A stretch of 64,000 nucleotides of DNA from Comamonadaceae bacterium. GTDB taxonomy: Bacteria > Pseudomonadota > Gammaproteobacteria > Burkholderiales > Burkholderiaceae_C. A program made the translations under genes and the position numbers. The notes under the pieces are model-generated. The model was not told where the DNA came from. It saw nothing but the letters and a program-made list of their open reading frames with translations, and did not search any database. The stretch lies in assembly GCA_947372865.1 (NCBI GenBank), contig CANBVJ010000008.1, forward strand, positions 1-64,000. The letters run 5' to 3'. Below are positions 30,345-38,719 of the stretch, piece by piece; within the stretch, counting starts at the first letter, position 1; the number at the start of each line of letters is the position of its first letter.

Positions 30345-31751
30345 TTAAACCCCTCGCAGCAAAAACACGCCAGCATCGCGCCCCAAAGGCGCAGCCAGCC
30401 GTTGCACCAAGAGCCGGTAGGTGTCCAGGTCAAAGGCCAGGCGCTGGCGGGTTTGCAGGGCGTCTGCCAGGTCGGCCTCGTCGTGCACCGTGGCCACGTG
30501 GCACCACTGATCGAATATGTGGATGTCGGTGCGCTCGGTGCGGGCGTCAAATTCGCGCACTGCCACGGGCGCGGGGTGGGGCCAGGCTTGCAGGCGGTGC
30601 TGGCCCAGCGCCATTTGCAGGCGCAGACGGTGGACTGCCGCACTTTCGCGCCCGGCGCAAACCCCCTTGCACTTTCCAATCTGGCTGGCAAAGCAGGCGC
30701 CTTTGCCAGACTCCAAGCCCAGCGCCTGCGGGCACAGGCCGTGGTTGTCGCACAAGCTGCGCAGCGCGTCCGTGGCCTGGCGTTTGGAGCGGTACACGCC
30801 ATAGAGCTGGTGCAGCGTGCCGGGGTGCTGCGCGTCCAGGCCCACCAGGCGCAACAGCGGGCGGGCGTTGGGGTCGTCGGACAGTTCCCAGGCGCTCAGG
30901 CCCTTGCTTTGGCGCAGTTGCCGGTTGTGGATGGGTTGCATCGACTTGACCAAGCGCGCTTCCAATAGCAGGGCGCCCAATTCGCCCGCTGTTTCTCGCC
31001 ACTCAATGCGGCGGATTTCTTGCAGGATACGCATTTCGCGCGCCTGCTTGGTGGACGCCTGAAAGTGCGACAGCACGCGCGTACGCATATGGATGCTTTT
31101 GCCCACGTAGAGCGGAATCTCGCCCTCGCCATAAAACAGGTACACGCCGGGCGTGTCGGGAATGTCGTGGATGGGGGTTTCCAGTTGCGGCGGCACGCTG
31201 GCGCTGCCTTGCAACAGGGCGGTGGCCTCGCGCTGAAGGGCGTCCAGGCCCAACTCGTGCTGCGCTACCTGCAGCCAGGCCAGCACCACGTCCACGTCGC
31301 CCATGGCACGGTGGCGTGCCAGCGTTTGCAGGCCGTGGCGCTGCAAAATGGCGTCGAGCCCGTGGCCCTTGTGCTGCGGATACAGTTTGCGCGAAAGGCG
31401 CACGGTGCACAGGGTTTTGACCTTGAGCGCGTGGCCCATGCGCTCCAAGGACTGGTGCACAAATCCGTGGTCAAAGCGTACGTTGTGGGCCACGAAAACA
31501 GCGCCTTCTAGCAGCTCTAGCAGCTGGCGCGCCACGTCTTCAAAAGGCGGCGCGTCTTGCACCATGGCGTCGGTGATGCCGGTCAGGCTCTGGATAAAGG
31601 CCGGAATGCGACAGCCGGGGTTGACCAGCGTGCTCCAGCGCGCCACCTCCACGCCATGCTCAATACGCACGGCGGCGATTTCGGTAATGCGGTCGTGCTG
31701 TGCGTTGCCGCCTGTGGTTTCCAGGTCGAGCATGACGTAGCAGGGCAGCAT
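30345..31751 (-). CDS. DnaQ-like 3'-5' exonuclease fused to GIY-YIG nuclease domain
   Basis: Fusion protein of 468 residues from the ATG at 31751; a TTG at 31775 is possible but would overlap the small gene just upstream. Residues 5-170 form a DEDDh exonuclease (MLDLETTGG for ExoI, VAHNVRFDHGF for ExoII, HRAMGDVDVV for ExoIII). Residues 205-285 form a UvrC/Cho-type GIY-YIG domain (PGVYLFYGEGEIPLYVGKS). The C-terminal part resembles the rest of Cho-like proteins. Probably a DNA-repair nuclease, annotated in other genomes as an epsilon-subunit-like protein. Convergent with rnr, 18 bp apart. Confidence 0.88.
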   Translation of the reverse strand: MLPCYVMLDLETTGGNAQHDRITEIAAVRIEHGVEVARWSTLVNPGCRIPAFIQSLTGITDAMVQDAPPFEDVARQLLELLEGAVFVAHNVRFDHGFVHQSLERMGHALKVKTLCTVRLSRKLYPQHKGHGLDAILQRHGLQTLARHRAMGDVDVVLAWLQVAQHELGLDALQREATALLQGSASVPPQLETPIHDIPDTPGVYLFYGEGEIPLYVGKSIHMRTRVLSHFQASTKQAREMRILQEIRRIEWRETAGELGALLLEARLVKSMQPIHNRQLRQSKGLSAWELSDDPNARPLLRLVGLDAQHPGTLHQLYGVYRSKRQATDALRSLCDNHGLCPQALGLESGKGACFASQIGKCKGVCAGRESAAVHRLRLQMALGQHRLQAWPHPAPVAVREFDARTERTDIHIFDQWCHVATVHDEADLADALQTRQRLAFDLDTYRLLVQRLAAPLGRDAGVFLLRGV

Positions 31752-31768
31752 GGCGGCAGCCTTGGCGT

Positions 31769-31939
31769 CTAGCAAAACATCAGCGCCAGCCAGGCCGGGT
31801 CGTCAAGCAGGTTGATGGCGCCGTAGACGCCAAAGCGGTAGGTCCAGCCTTGCAGCAGCTCCAGCCGATCTGGCCAAGTTGAGGCAAAAAACAACTCCAG
31901 CGCCAGCACGGGCGGCGGCTTGGCGCGCTGCAGGTGCAT
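31769..31939 (-). CDS. Small conserved-looking hypothetical protein, 56 aa, coupled to the NUDIX gene
   Basis: A 57-codon frame that I identified by reading the gap. Its ATG shares one base with the stop of the NUDIX gene (TGATG), and it ends 17 bp before the start of the exonuclease gene, so it completes a three-gene minus-strand operon. The peptide runs MHLQRAKPPPVLALELFFAS, then an aromatic-rich central part (GWTYRFGVYGAINLLDD) and ends WLALMFC. Composition is amphipathic, without a clear membrane helix. No function recognised. Coding status rests on the coupling and on the lack of any other use for the gap. Confidence 0.55.
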   Translation of the reverse strand: MHLQRAKPPPVLALELFFASTWPDRLELLQGWTYRFGVYGAINLLDDPAWLALMFC

Positions 31940-32481
31940 CAAATGTCGAATGCGTGAAAGCCAAAGGCCCCGGCGCGCCGGTCGGCAAAAAAGCGCTCCA
32001 GTGTGTCTTTGACGGTGCGAAAGGCAATCTCGTCCCAGGGAATGTCGGCCTCGTCAAACAGCAGCGCCTCTTGTGTTTCGGTGCCCGGATTGAACACGTC
32101 ACTGAGCAGCTCGGCGCGGTAAAACAAATGCACCTGCCCGACCCGCGCCACGTTGACCAAAGAAAACAACGCTTGCAGCGCAAACTCCGCACCGGCCTCT
32201 TCCACGGTTTCGCGGGCGGCGCCGTCGGCCGTGGTTTCACCCATTTCCATGAAGCCGGCCGGCAGCGTCCACTTGCCCAGGCGCGGCTCGATATTGCGTT
32301 TGCACAGCAAAACCTTGTCGCCCCAGACCGGGATGGTGCCCACCACATTGAGCGGATTGACGTAATGCACCGTGGTGCAAGCCGGGCACACCGCGCGCAC
32401 CTTGGTGTCGCCGTCATCAGGCAGGCGGTGAACCACCGCCGTGCCGCAGGACTTGCAGTGTTTGATGGGAGCGCCGTACAT
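31939..32481 (-). CDS. NUDIX hydrolase with zinc-ribbon N-terminus (NudC-like)
   Basis: Nucleoside-diphosphate-linked hydrolase of about 180 residues. A zinc ribbon (CKSCG and CPAC) precedes the NUDIX box GFMEMGETTADGAARETVEE, which matches G-x5-E-x7-R-E-x2-E-E. The ATG at 32481 is preferred to a TTG six bases upstream. The substrate is unknown; NADH- or ADP-ribose-type compounds are typical. Its stop overlaps the next small gene. Confidence 0.9.
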   Translation of the reverse strand: MYGAPIKHCKSCGTAVVHRLPDDGDTKVRAVCPACTTVHYVNPLNVVGTIPVWGDKVLLCKRNIEPRLGKWTLPAGFMEMGETTADGAARETVEEAGAEFALQALFSLVNVARVGQVHLFYRAELLSDVFNPGTETQEALLFDEADIPWDEIAFRTVKDTLERFFADRRAGAFGFHAFDI

Positions 32482-32499
32482 CGTCAAAAAAACACTCCT

Positions 32500-33201
32500 T
32501 TACGCAGCCACCACGGCCACGCGGATGCCGCTCAAGCCCGTGATGTCGCCCTGCATCACGTCACCCGCCACCACGGCGCCAACGCCGGCCGGTGTGCCGG
32601 TGAAGATCAGGTCGCCGGGCTGTAGCTCCCAGGCGGCAGAGAGTTGCTCAAGGGTCTCGGCCACGTTCCAAATAAGCTGCGCAATCGTGCTGTTTTGGCG
32701 CACTGCGCCGTTGACGCCTAGCGAGATCGTGGCTTGGCCAATATTGGGCACCTGCGCGGCCGGGGTGATGGAGCCGATGGGCGCGGAGTGGTCAAAGCCC
32801 TTGCCAATGCACCAAGGGCGGCCGGCTTTTTTCATGTCGTTTTGCAGGTCGCGCCGCGTCATGTCCAGGCCCACGGCGTAGCCGTAAATGTGGCGCTGTG
32901 CGTCGGCTGCTGCAATATTGCGCCCGCCTGTGCCTATGGCCACCACCAGCTCAATCTCGTGGTGCAAGTTGGAAGTGAGCGTGGGATAGGGCATGTGCGC
33001 CGTGGCACCTGGGGCGGCGTAGCGCAGCGCGTCGGCAGGTTTCATGAAAAAGAACGGCGCCTCGCGCCCGGTGCCGCCCATTTCTTTAGCGTGCTCTTCG
33101 TAGTTGCGGCCCACGCAATAGATGCGGTGCACTGGAAACTGTTCTGACAGGCCGACAACGGGCACGCTGACCGTGGCGGGTGGAGCGAATGTGTAGTTCA
33201 T
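32500..33201 (-). CDS. Fumarylacetoacetate hydrolase family protein
   Basis: Metal-dependent hydrolase/isomerase of the FAH fold, 233 residues. The N-terminal motif VHRIYCVGRNYEEHAKEMGG and metal-ligand residues in LHHEIELVVAIG are intact. The pattern is closest to fumarylpyruvate or acylpyruvate hydrolases of gentisate-type pathways, but no ring-cleavage genes are nearby, so the substrate stays open. It lies 18 bp upstream of the NUDIX gene on the same strand. Confidence 0.9.
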   Translation of the reverse strand: MNYTFAPPATVSVPVVGLSEQFPVHRIYCVGRNYEEHAKEMGGTGREAPFFFMKPADALRYAAPGATAHMPYPTLTSNLHHEIELVVAIGTGGRNIAAADAQRHIYGYAVGLDMTRRDLQNDMKKAGRPWCIGKGFDHSAPIGSITPAAQVPNIGQATISLGVNGAVRQNSTIAQLIWNVAETLEQLSAAWELQPGDLIFTGTPAGVGAVVAGDVMQGDITGLSGIRVAVVAA

Positions 33202-33230
33202 GGGCGTATTGCGCGAGCGCTTCGGATTTA

Positions 33231-33533
33231 TCAGGCGGACTGGGCGACCAGGTCAAAGTGTTCGACCACGGGCGGGGCAGCAAAAAACGGGCCGACCACG
33301 GCGCGCCAAGCGGGAAAGGCGGGAGAGCCGCGAAAGCCCACGGTGTGGTCTTCCAGTGTTTCCCAAAACACTTGCAGCACATAGCGCTCGGGGCTTTCGA
33401 TGCTGCGGTTGACCTTGTAGCCCTTGAAACCTTTGGCGTGTGAGATCACCGTGCTGGCGCCTTGGGCGATGGCCGCTTCAAAGGCGGCGTTCTGGCCGGG
33501 GTGGATGCGGATGTCGGCAATTTCGAGAATCAT
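33231..33533 (-). CDS. Antibiotic biosynthesis monooxygenase (ABM) domain protein
   Basis: Small dimeric ferredoxin-like fold protein of 100 residues, beginning ILEIADIRIHPGQNAAFEAA and containing ERYVLQVFWETLEDHTVGFR, the usual ABM pattern. Such proteins range from heme-degrading enzymes to quinone-metabolising monooxygenases; nothing here fixes the reaction. First gene of the minus-strand group that continues with the FAH and NUDIX genes; 130 bp separate it from the divergent laccase-domain gene. Confidence 0.85.
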   Translation of the reverse strand: MILEIADIRIHPGQNAAFEAAIAQGASTVISHAKGFKGYKVNRSIESPERYVLQVFWETLEDHTVGFRGSPAFPAWRAVVGPFFAAPPVVEHFDLVAQSA

Positions 33534-33663
33534 TGGGGGCTCCAGGTGGGGGTTCAGGGGGTTAGACCATCAAGGCACATCGCCAAGGCGCCATGTTACC
33601 GGGCCGCGCCTTGGTGCGCGCAAAGGTCGCGTCGCCAACCGCCGGGCGTATGCTTCGGGCCTT

Positions 33664-34482
33664 ATGCGATTTTCCGCCCCAGACGCTAGCGCAGACCTGC
33701 GCGCACCACCCAGGTGGGCGGCTGACTGGCTGCGTCCGCAATGGCCTGCACCCAAAAATGTCCAGGCGTTTTGCACGGGCCGCGCAGGCGGCGTCTCTGC
33801 TGCGCCTTATGACGCCCTCAATCTGGGCGATCACGTGGGTGACGCGCCTGAGGCGGTAGCCGCTAACCGCGCGCAATTGCAACAGGTGCTGGGCGTACGC
33901 ACTGTGTTTTTGAACCAGGTGCACGGCACCGAGGTGCTGGCGCTGCACGCCGACTGCGCCGATGGCACCCAGGCTGACGGCTGTTGGACGGACGCGCCCG
34001 GCTTGGCTTGCACCGTGATGGTGGCCGACTGCCTGCCCGTGCTCTTGTGCAGCGCCGACGGCACCCGGGTGGCAGCCCTGCACGCGGGCTGGCGCGGGCT
34101 GGCTGGTGGCGTGGGCGCGGTGGGCGTTCTGGAGTCTTTCTTGCAAAGCCAAAGCGCGCAGGGCGTAGCGCCTGAACATTGGTTGGCCTGGCTGGGTCCG
34201 TGCATTGGACCGCTGGCGTTTGAAGTGGGCGACGAGGTGCGCGCTGCGTTTGTGGACCACTCCAACGCTGCAAGCCAGGCATTTACGCCGCACGGGCCTG
34301 GTAAGTGGCTGGCAGATTTGGCGCTTTTGGCACGTCAGCGCTTGCAGGCTGCGGGCGTGGTGCAGGTCTATGGCAACGACAGCAGCGCGCGATGGTGCAC
34401 CGTGGGCAATCCGCTACAGTTCTTTTCGCACCGGCGTGACCGCGTCAGTGGCCGCCAGGCTGCTGGCATCTGGCTCGCCTGA
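33664..34482 (+). CDS. pgeF: Laccase-domain protein, purine nucleoside phosphorylase/peptidoglycan editing factor (YfiH)
   Basis: Protein of the YfiH family, 272 residues from the ATG at 33664. The metal/active-site residues are in LNQVHGTEV, VMVADCLPVLLC and AALHAGWRGL (His, Cys, His). Family members remove wrongly incorporated serine from peptidoglycan precursors or act on adenosine; which applies here cannot be told. Its last 69 bp overlap a convergent gene. Confidence 0.92.
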   Translation: MRFSAPDASADLRAPPRWAADWLRPQWPAPKNVQAFCTGRAGGVSAAPYDALNLGDHVGDAPEAVAANRAQLQQVLGVRTVFLNQVHGTEVLALHADCADGTQADGCWTDAPGLACTVMVADCLPVLLCSADGTRVAALHAGWRGLAGGVGAVGVLESFLQSQSAQGVAPEHWLAWLGPCIGPLAFEVGDEVRAAFVDHSNAASQAFTPHGPGKWLADLALLARQRLQAAGVVQVYGNDSSARWCTVGNPLQFFSHRRDRVSGRQAAGIWLA

Positions 34483-34728
34483 CCGCGCTAGTCCCGCTGC
34501 CGGGGCCGCAGCGACTTGCGCGCTGGCTTGGGCCTCTTGGGCTTCTTTTGCCTCGCGCGCACGCCGCCTTGCCGGCGTGGCCATGAAATACAGCACCAAG
34601 CCCACGGGCAGCAGGCCGTAGAGGACAAAAGTCACCAGTGCGCCCAGCAGCGTGCCGTTGGTGTTGGTGGCTTCGGCCACCGCCATCATCAAGGTCACGT
34701 AAATCCAGGCGATAGGAATCAGGTACAT
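34414..34728 (-). CDS. Small integral membrane protein, hypothetical
   Basis: Predicted 104-residue protein with two membrane segments: YLIPIAWIYVTLMMAVAEAT and ALVTFVLYGLLPVGLVLYFM. They are followed by a short basic stretch (ARRRAREAKEAQ) and an Ala-rich tail. ATG at 34728 chosen because a TTG at 34770 would add only polar residues. The 3' end overlaps pgeF by 69 bp, convergent. Similar small proteins occur in Comamonadaceae, but I know no function. Confidence 0.7.
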   Translation of the reverse strand: MYLIPIAWIYVTLMMAVAEATNTNGTLLGALVTFVLYGLLPVGLVLYFMATPARRRAREAKEAQEAQASAQVAAAPAAGLARSGEPDASSLAATDAVTPVRKEL

Positions 34729-34859
34729 CAGAGTTACGTTTCGGGTTTGTTTCGTGGCAAGGCGTTGCAAATGTCAGGAAAAAGAAGGACATCGACAGGA
34801 TAATTCTTCCACTATGCCTTAGGAACGCGCGCATTGAGGCTTTATTACAAGGAGACAGC

Positions 34860-36587
34860 GTGAAAAACCAGCAAAACCTGTGGGCCCACTCGGCAGAGCA
34901 TTTTCAAACCGCCTTGAGCGACAGCTGGGCCAAGGCCTTGTCGAGTTTTCAGAACCTCACGCCCGGTGCGGGCGCGGCGCCTGCCATGCCCACGCCACCG
35001 CAGCTGCACTTTGCGCCCGAAAAGCTGCAAGAAGTCCAGCAGCAATACCTCAAAGACGCCGCAGAACTGATGACGCAGGGCGTGATGGTGAAAGCCCCTG
35101 TGTCTGGCGACAAGCGCTTTTCAGGCGCCGCCTGGGAAACCAACCCAGTAGCCGCTTTTACCGCCGCCATGTACTTGCTCAACAGCCGCACCCTGCTGGC
35201 CATGACCGATGCCGTGGATTCGGACGCTAAAACCCGCAACCGCCTGCGCTTTGCGGTCGAACAAGGGCTGGCCGCCGCCGCGCCCAGCAACTTTTTGGCC
35301 TTCAACGCCGAGGCGCAGAAAAAAGCCATCGAGACCAAGGGCGAAAGCATTGCCAAGGGCATGCAAAACCTGATGCACGACATGCGCCAGGGCCATGTGT
35401 CGATGACGGACGAGAGCCTGTTTACCGTCGGACAAAACGTGGCCACTACCGAAGGCGCCGTGGTCTTTGAGAACGAATTTTTCCAGTTGCTGGAATACAA
35501 GCCCTTAACTGCAAAGGTGTTCGAGAAGCCCTTTTTGCTGGTGCCGCCCTGCATCAACAAGTTCTACATCCTGGACCTGCAGCCCGAAAACTCGTTGATC
35601 CGCTACGCCGTGTCGCAAGGCCACCGCACCTTTGTGATCAGCTGGCGCAACCCCGACGAGTCCATGGCCACCAAAACCTGGGACGACTACATCGAACACG
35701 CGGTCATCAAGGCCATTGCCGTGACCAGCGAAATTGCCGGTAAACCGGGCACCGATGATTCGATCAACGCCCTGGGTTTTTGCGTGGGCGGCACCATGCT
35801 GACCACCGCACTGGCGGTGTTGGCCGCACGGGGTGAAAAGCCGGTGGCCAGCGCGACGCTGCTGACCACGCTGCTCGATTTCACGGACACCGGCATTCTG
35901 GACGTGTTTATTGACGAGGCTTTTGTCAAATACCGCGAACAGGAAATGGGCCAGGGCGGCCTGATGAAGGGGCAAGATCTGGCCTCGACCTTTAGCTTCT
36001 TGCGCCCCAATGACTTGGTCTGGAACTACGTGGTGGGCAACTACCTCAAGGGCGAAACGCCGCCCCCGTTTGACCTGTTGTACTGGAACTCAGACGCCAC
36101 CAACCTGCCTGGCCCCTATTACGCCTGGTATTTGCGCAACACCTACTTGGAAAACAAGTTGGTTCAACCCGGCGCGGCCAGCAGCTGTGGCGAAAAAATT
36201 GACCTCGGTTTGGTGGATATGCCGGTCTACATCTACGGTTCGCGCGAAGACCACATCGTGCCCATCAACGCCGCCTACGCCTCCACCCAGGTGTTACCGG
36301 GCAAAAAGCGCTTTGTCATGGGCGCCTCCGGCCACATCGCCGGGGTGATCAACCCACCTGCCAAAAACAAGCGCAGCCACTGGATCCGCGCCGACGGCAA
36401 ATTGCCCAAGACCCACGCTGCATGGCTGCAAGGCGCCACAGAGCACCCTGGCAGCTGGTGGACCGACTGGTCGCAGTGGCTTAAAGCCCACGCAGGCAAG
36501 CAAATCGCGGCGCCCAAGGCCTATGGCCGCGGCAAATACAAAGAAAGCATGCCAGCACCGGGTAACTACGTACTCGCCAAGGCCTGA
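34860..36587 (+). CDS. phaC: Class I poly(3-hydroxyalkanoate) synthase
   Basis: Polymerises 3-hydroxyacyl-CoA into PHA granules. The 575 residues match class I length. The lipase-like box with catalytic cysteine is ALGFCVGGTML; the catalytic Asp/His region is YIYGSREDHIVPINAAY and GASGHIAGVINPP. GTG start at 34860 with an AAGGAGAC ribosome site. phaA and phaB downstream supply the monomer from acetyl-CoA. Confidence 0.96.
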   Translation: MKNQQNLWAHSAEHFQTALSDSWAKALSSFQNLTPGAGAAPAMPTPPQLHFAPEKLQEVQQQYLKDAAELMTQGVMVKAPVSGDKRFSGAAWETNPVAAFTAAMYLLNSRTLLAMTDAVDSDAKTRNRLRFAVEQGLAAAAPSNFLAFNAEAQKKAIETKGESIAKGMQNLMHDMRQGHVSMTDESLFTVGQNVATTEGAVVFENEFFQLLEYKPLTAKVFEKPFLLVPPCINKFYILDLQPENSLIRYAVSQGHRTFVISWRNPDESMATKTWDDYIEHAVIKAIAVTSEIAGKPGTDDSINALGFCVGGTMLTTALAVLAARGEKPVASATLLTTLLDFTDTGILDVFIDEAFVKYREQEMGQGGLMKGQDLASTFSFLRPNDLVWNYVVGNYLKGETPPPFDLLYWNSDATNLPGPYYAWYLRNTYLENKLVQPGAASSCGEKIDLGLVDMPVYIYGSREDHIVPINAAYASTQVLPGKKRFVMGASGHIAGVINPPAKNKRSHWIRADGKLPKTHAAWLQGATEHPGSWWTDWSQWLKAHAGKQIAAPKAYGRGKYKESMPAPGNYVLAKA

Positions 36588-36658
36588 GGCGCTGCCTGGT
36601 TCAGGCATGATCACTTTTTGAATTAATTCACCCCTAACCCAGTATTTGGAGCAAATAA

Positions 36659-37837
36659 ATGGAAGACATCGTCATCGTCGCAGCCACCCGCACCGCCGTC
36701 GGCAAATTTGGCGGCAGCCTGGCCAAAATCCCTGCCCCTGAGCTGGGTGCTGCGGTTATCAAGAACCTGCTCGAGCGCACCGGTTTGGGCGCGGACCAGA
36801 TCGGCGAAGTCATCATGGGCCAGGTGCTGGCCGCAGGTTCGGGCCAAAACCCGGCGCGCCAGTCGCTCATCAAGAGCGGCGTGGCCAAGGAAACCCCGGC
36901 GCTGACCATCAACGCCGTGTGCGGCTCCGGCCTCAAGGCCGTGATGCTGGCCGCCCAGGCCGTGGCCTATGGCGACAGCGAAATCGTGATTGCCGGCGGC
37001 CAGGAAAACATGAGCGCCTCGCCCCATGTGCTGATGGGCAGCCGCGACGGCCAGCGCATGGGCAACTGGAACATGGTCGATTCGATGATCGTGGACGGCC
37101 TGTGGGACGTCTACAACCAGTACCACATGGGCATCACCGCTGAAAACGTGGCCAAGGCCCACGGCATCACCCGTGACATGCAAGACGCGCTGGCCCTGGC
37201 CAGCCAGCAAAAAGCCGCTGCCGCGCAAGACGCAGGCAAGTTTGTGGGCGAGATCGTGCCGTTCTCCATCGCGCAGAAAAAGGGCGACCCGCTCATTTTT
37301 GCGGCCGACGAATTCATCAACCGCAAATCCAACGCCGAAGCGCTGGCCGGTTTGCGCCCCGCCTTTGACAAGGCCGGTGGCGTGACCGCAGGTAACGCCT
37401 CGGGCATCAACGACGGCGCCGCCGCCGTGATGGTGATGACGGCCAAGAAAGCCGCCGCCCTGGGCCTGACGCCGCTGGGCCGCATTGCCAGCTTTGCCAC
37501 CAGTGGCCTGGACCCCGCCATGATGGGCATGGGCCCGGTGCCTGCGTCGCAAAAAGCGCTGGCACGCGCCGGCTGGAAGGCGCAAGACCTCGATTTGCTC
37601 GAAATCAACGAAGCCTTTGCCGCCCAAGCCTGTGCGGTCAATCAACAAATGGGCTGGGACACGTCCAAGGTCAACGTCAACGGCGGCGCCATTGCGATTG
37701 GTCACCCCATTGGTGCGTCCGGCTGCCGTATTCTGGTCACCCTGCTGCACGAAATGCAGCGGCGCGACGCCAAGCGTGGCATTGCCAGCCTGTGCATCGG
37801 CGGCGGCATGGGTGTTGCTTTGACCATTGAGCGCTAA
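36659..37837 (+). CDS. phaA: Acetyl-CoA acetyltransferase (beta-ketothiolase)
   Basis: Condenses two acetyl-CoA to acetoacetyl-CoA, the first step of PHB synthesis. The 392 residues carry the nucleophile cysteine in NAVCGSGLKAV, the active-site NEAFAAQA and the C-terminal GGAIAIGHPIGASGCR with catalytic His and Cys. Between phaC and phaB; the three-gene order supports the role. Confidence 0.96.
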   Translation: MEDIVIVAATRTAVGKFGGSLAKIPAPELGAAVIKNLLERTGLGADQIGEVIMGQVLAAGSGQNPARQSLIKSGVAKETPALTINAVCGSGLKAVMLAAQAVAYGDSEIVIAGGQENMSASPHVLMGSRDGQRMGNWNMVDSMIVDGLWDVYNQYHMGITAENVAKAHGITRDMQDALALASQQKAAAAQDAGKFVGEIVPFSIAQKKGDPLIFAADEFINRKSNAEALAGLRPAFDKAGGVTAGNASGINDGAAAVMVMTAKKAAALGLTPLGRIASFATSGLDPAMMGMGPVPASQKALARAGWKAQDLDLLEINEAFAAQACAVNQQMGWDTSKVNVNGGAIAIGHPIGASGCRILVTLLHEMQRRDAKRGIASLCIGGGMGVALTIER

Positions 37838-37896
37838 ACCATGTCACGCCTTTTTCACGCGTCAGTTGCCAGTTAATAACCAAGAAGGAGATAAGC

Positions 37897-38634
37897 ATGA
37901 GTCAGAAAGTAGCCTACGTCACCGGCGGCATGGGTGGTATCGGTACCGCTATTTGCCAGCGCCTGCACAAAGAAGGTTTCAAAGTCATCGCCGGTTGCGG
38001 CCCCACGCGCGACCACGTCAAGTGGATCGCCGAGCAAGCGGCCCTGGGATACACCTTTTACGCCTCGGCCGGCAATGTGGGCGACTGGGACTCTACGGTC
38101 GAAGCCTTCACCAAGACCAAGGCCGAGCACGGCAATATTGACGTGCTGGTGAACAACGCCGGCATCACCCGCGACCGCATGTTCCTGAAAATGAGCCGCG
38201 AAGACTGGGATATGGTCATAGAGACCAACCTCAACTCCATGTTCAACGTGACCAAGCAAGTGGTGGCCGACATGGTGGAAAAAGGCTGGGGCCGTATCAT
38301 CAACATTTCGTCGGTCAATGGCGAAAAAGGCCAGGCCGGTCAAACCAACTACTCGGCTGCCAAAGCCGGCATGCACGGGTTTTCGATGGCGCTGGCGCAA
38401 GAACTGGCCACCAAAGGCGTAACCGTCAACACCGTGAGCCCCGGCTACATCGGCACCGACATGGTCAAGGCCATCCGTGAAGACGTGCTGGCCAAGATCG
38501 TGGCCACCGTGCCCGTCAAACGCCTGGGCGAGCCCAGCGAAATCGCGTCCATCATCGCCTGGCTGGCGTCGGAAGAAGGTGGTTACGCCACCGGCGCCGA
38601 CTTCTCGGTCAACGGCGGTTTGCACATGGGCTAA
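37897..38634 (+). CDS. phaB: Acetoacetyl-CoA reductase
   Basis: NADPH-dependent short-chain dehydrogenase that makes (R)-3-hydroxybutyryl-CoA for the PHA synthase; 245 residues. Cofactor motif VTGGMGGIGTAICQ, NNAGITRD, and the catalytic Ser...Tyr-x3-Lys in ISSVNGEKGQAGQTNYSAAK. AAGGAGAT ribosome site before the ATG. A strong terminator follows, closing the pha operon. Confidence 0.96.
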   Translation: MSQKVAYVTGGMGGIGTAICQRLHKEGFKVIAGCGPTRDHVKWIAEQAALGYTFYASAGNVGDWDSTVEAFTKTKAEHGNIDVLVNNAGITRDRMFLKMSREDWDMVIETNLNSMFNVTKQVVADMVEKGWGRIINISSVNGEKGQAGQTNYSAAKAGMHGFSMALAQELATKGVTVNTVSPGYIGTDMVKAIREDVLAKIVATVPVKRLGEPSEIASIIAWLASEEGGYATGADFSVNGGLHMG

Positions 38635-38670
38635 GGCCTTGACCGTTGCTGCATTGCCGGTGACGCGCAT

Positions 38671-38699
38671 AAAAAAAACCCGCTTCGGCGGGTTTTTTT
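38671..38699. terminator. Bidirectional terminator after phaB
   Basis: Six-base-pair GC stem (ACCCGC/GCGGGT) with a TTCG tetraloop, flanked by A7-8 upstream and T7 downstream, so it can terminate both phaB and the convergent TSUP gene. Confidence 0.92.
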
Positions 38700-38719
38700 A
38701 TGTTCGCGCTGCGCCAGAT

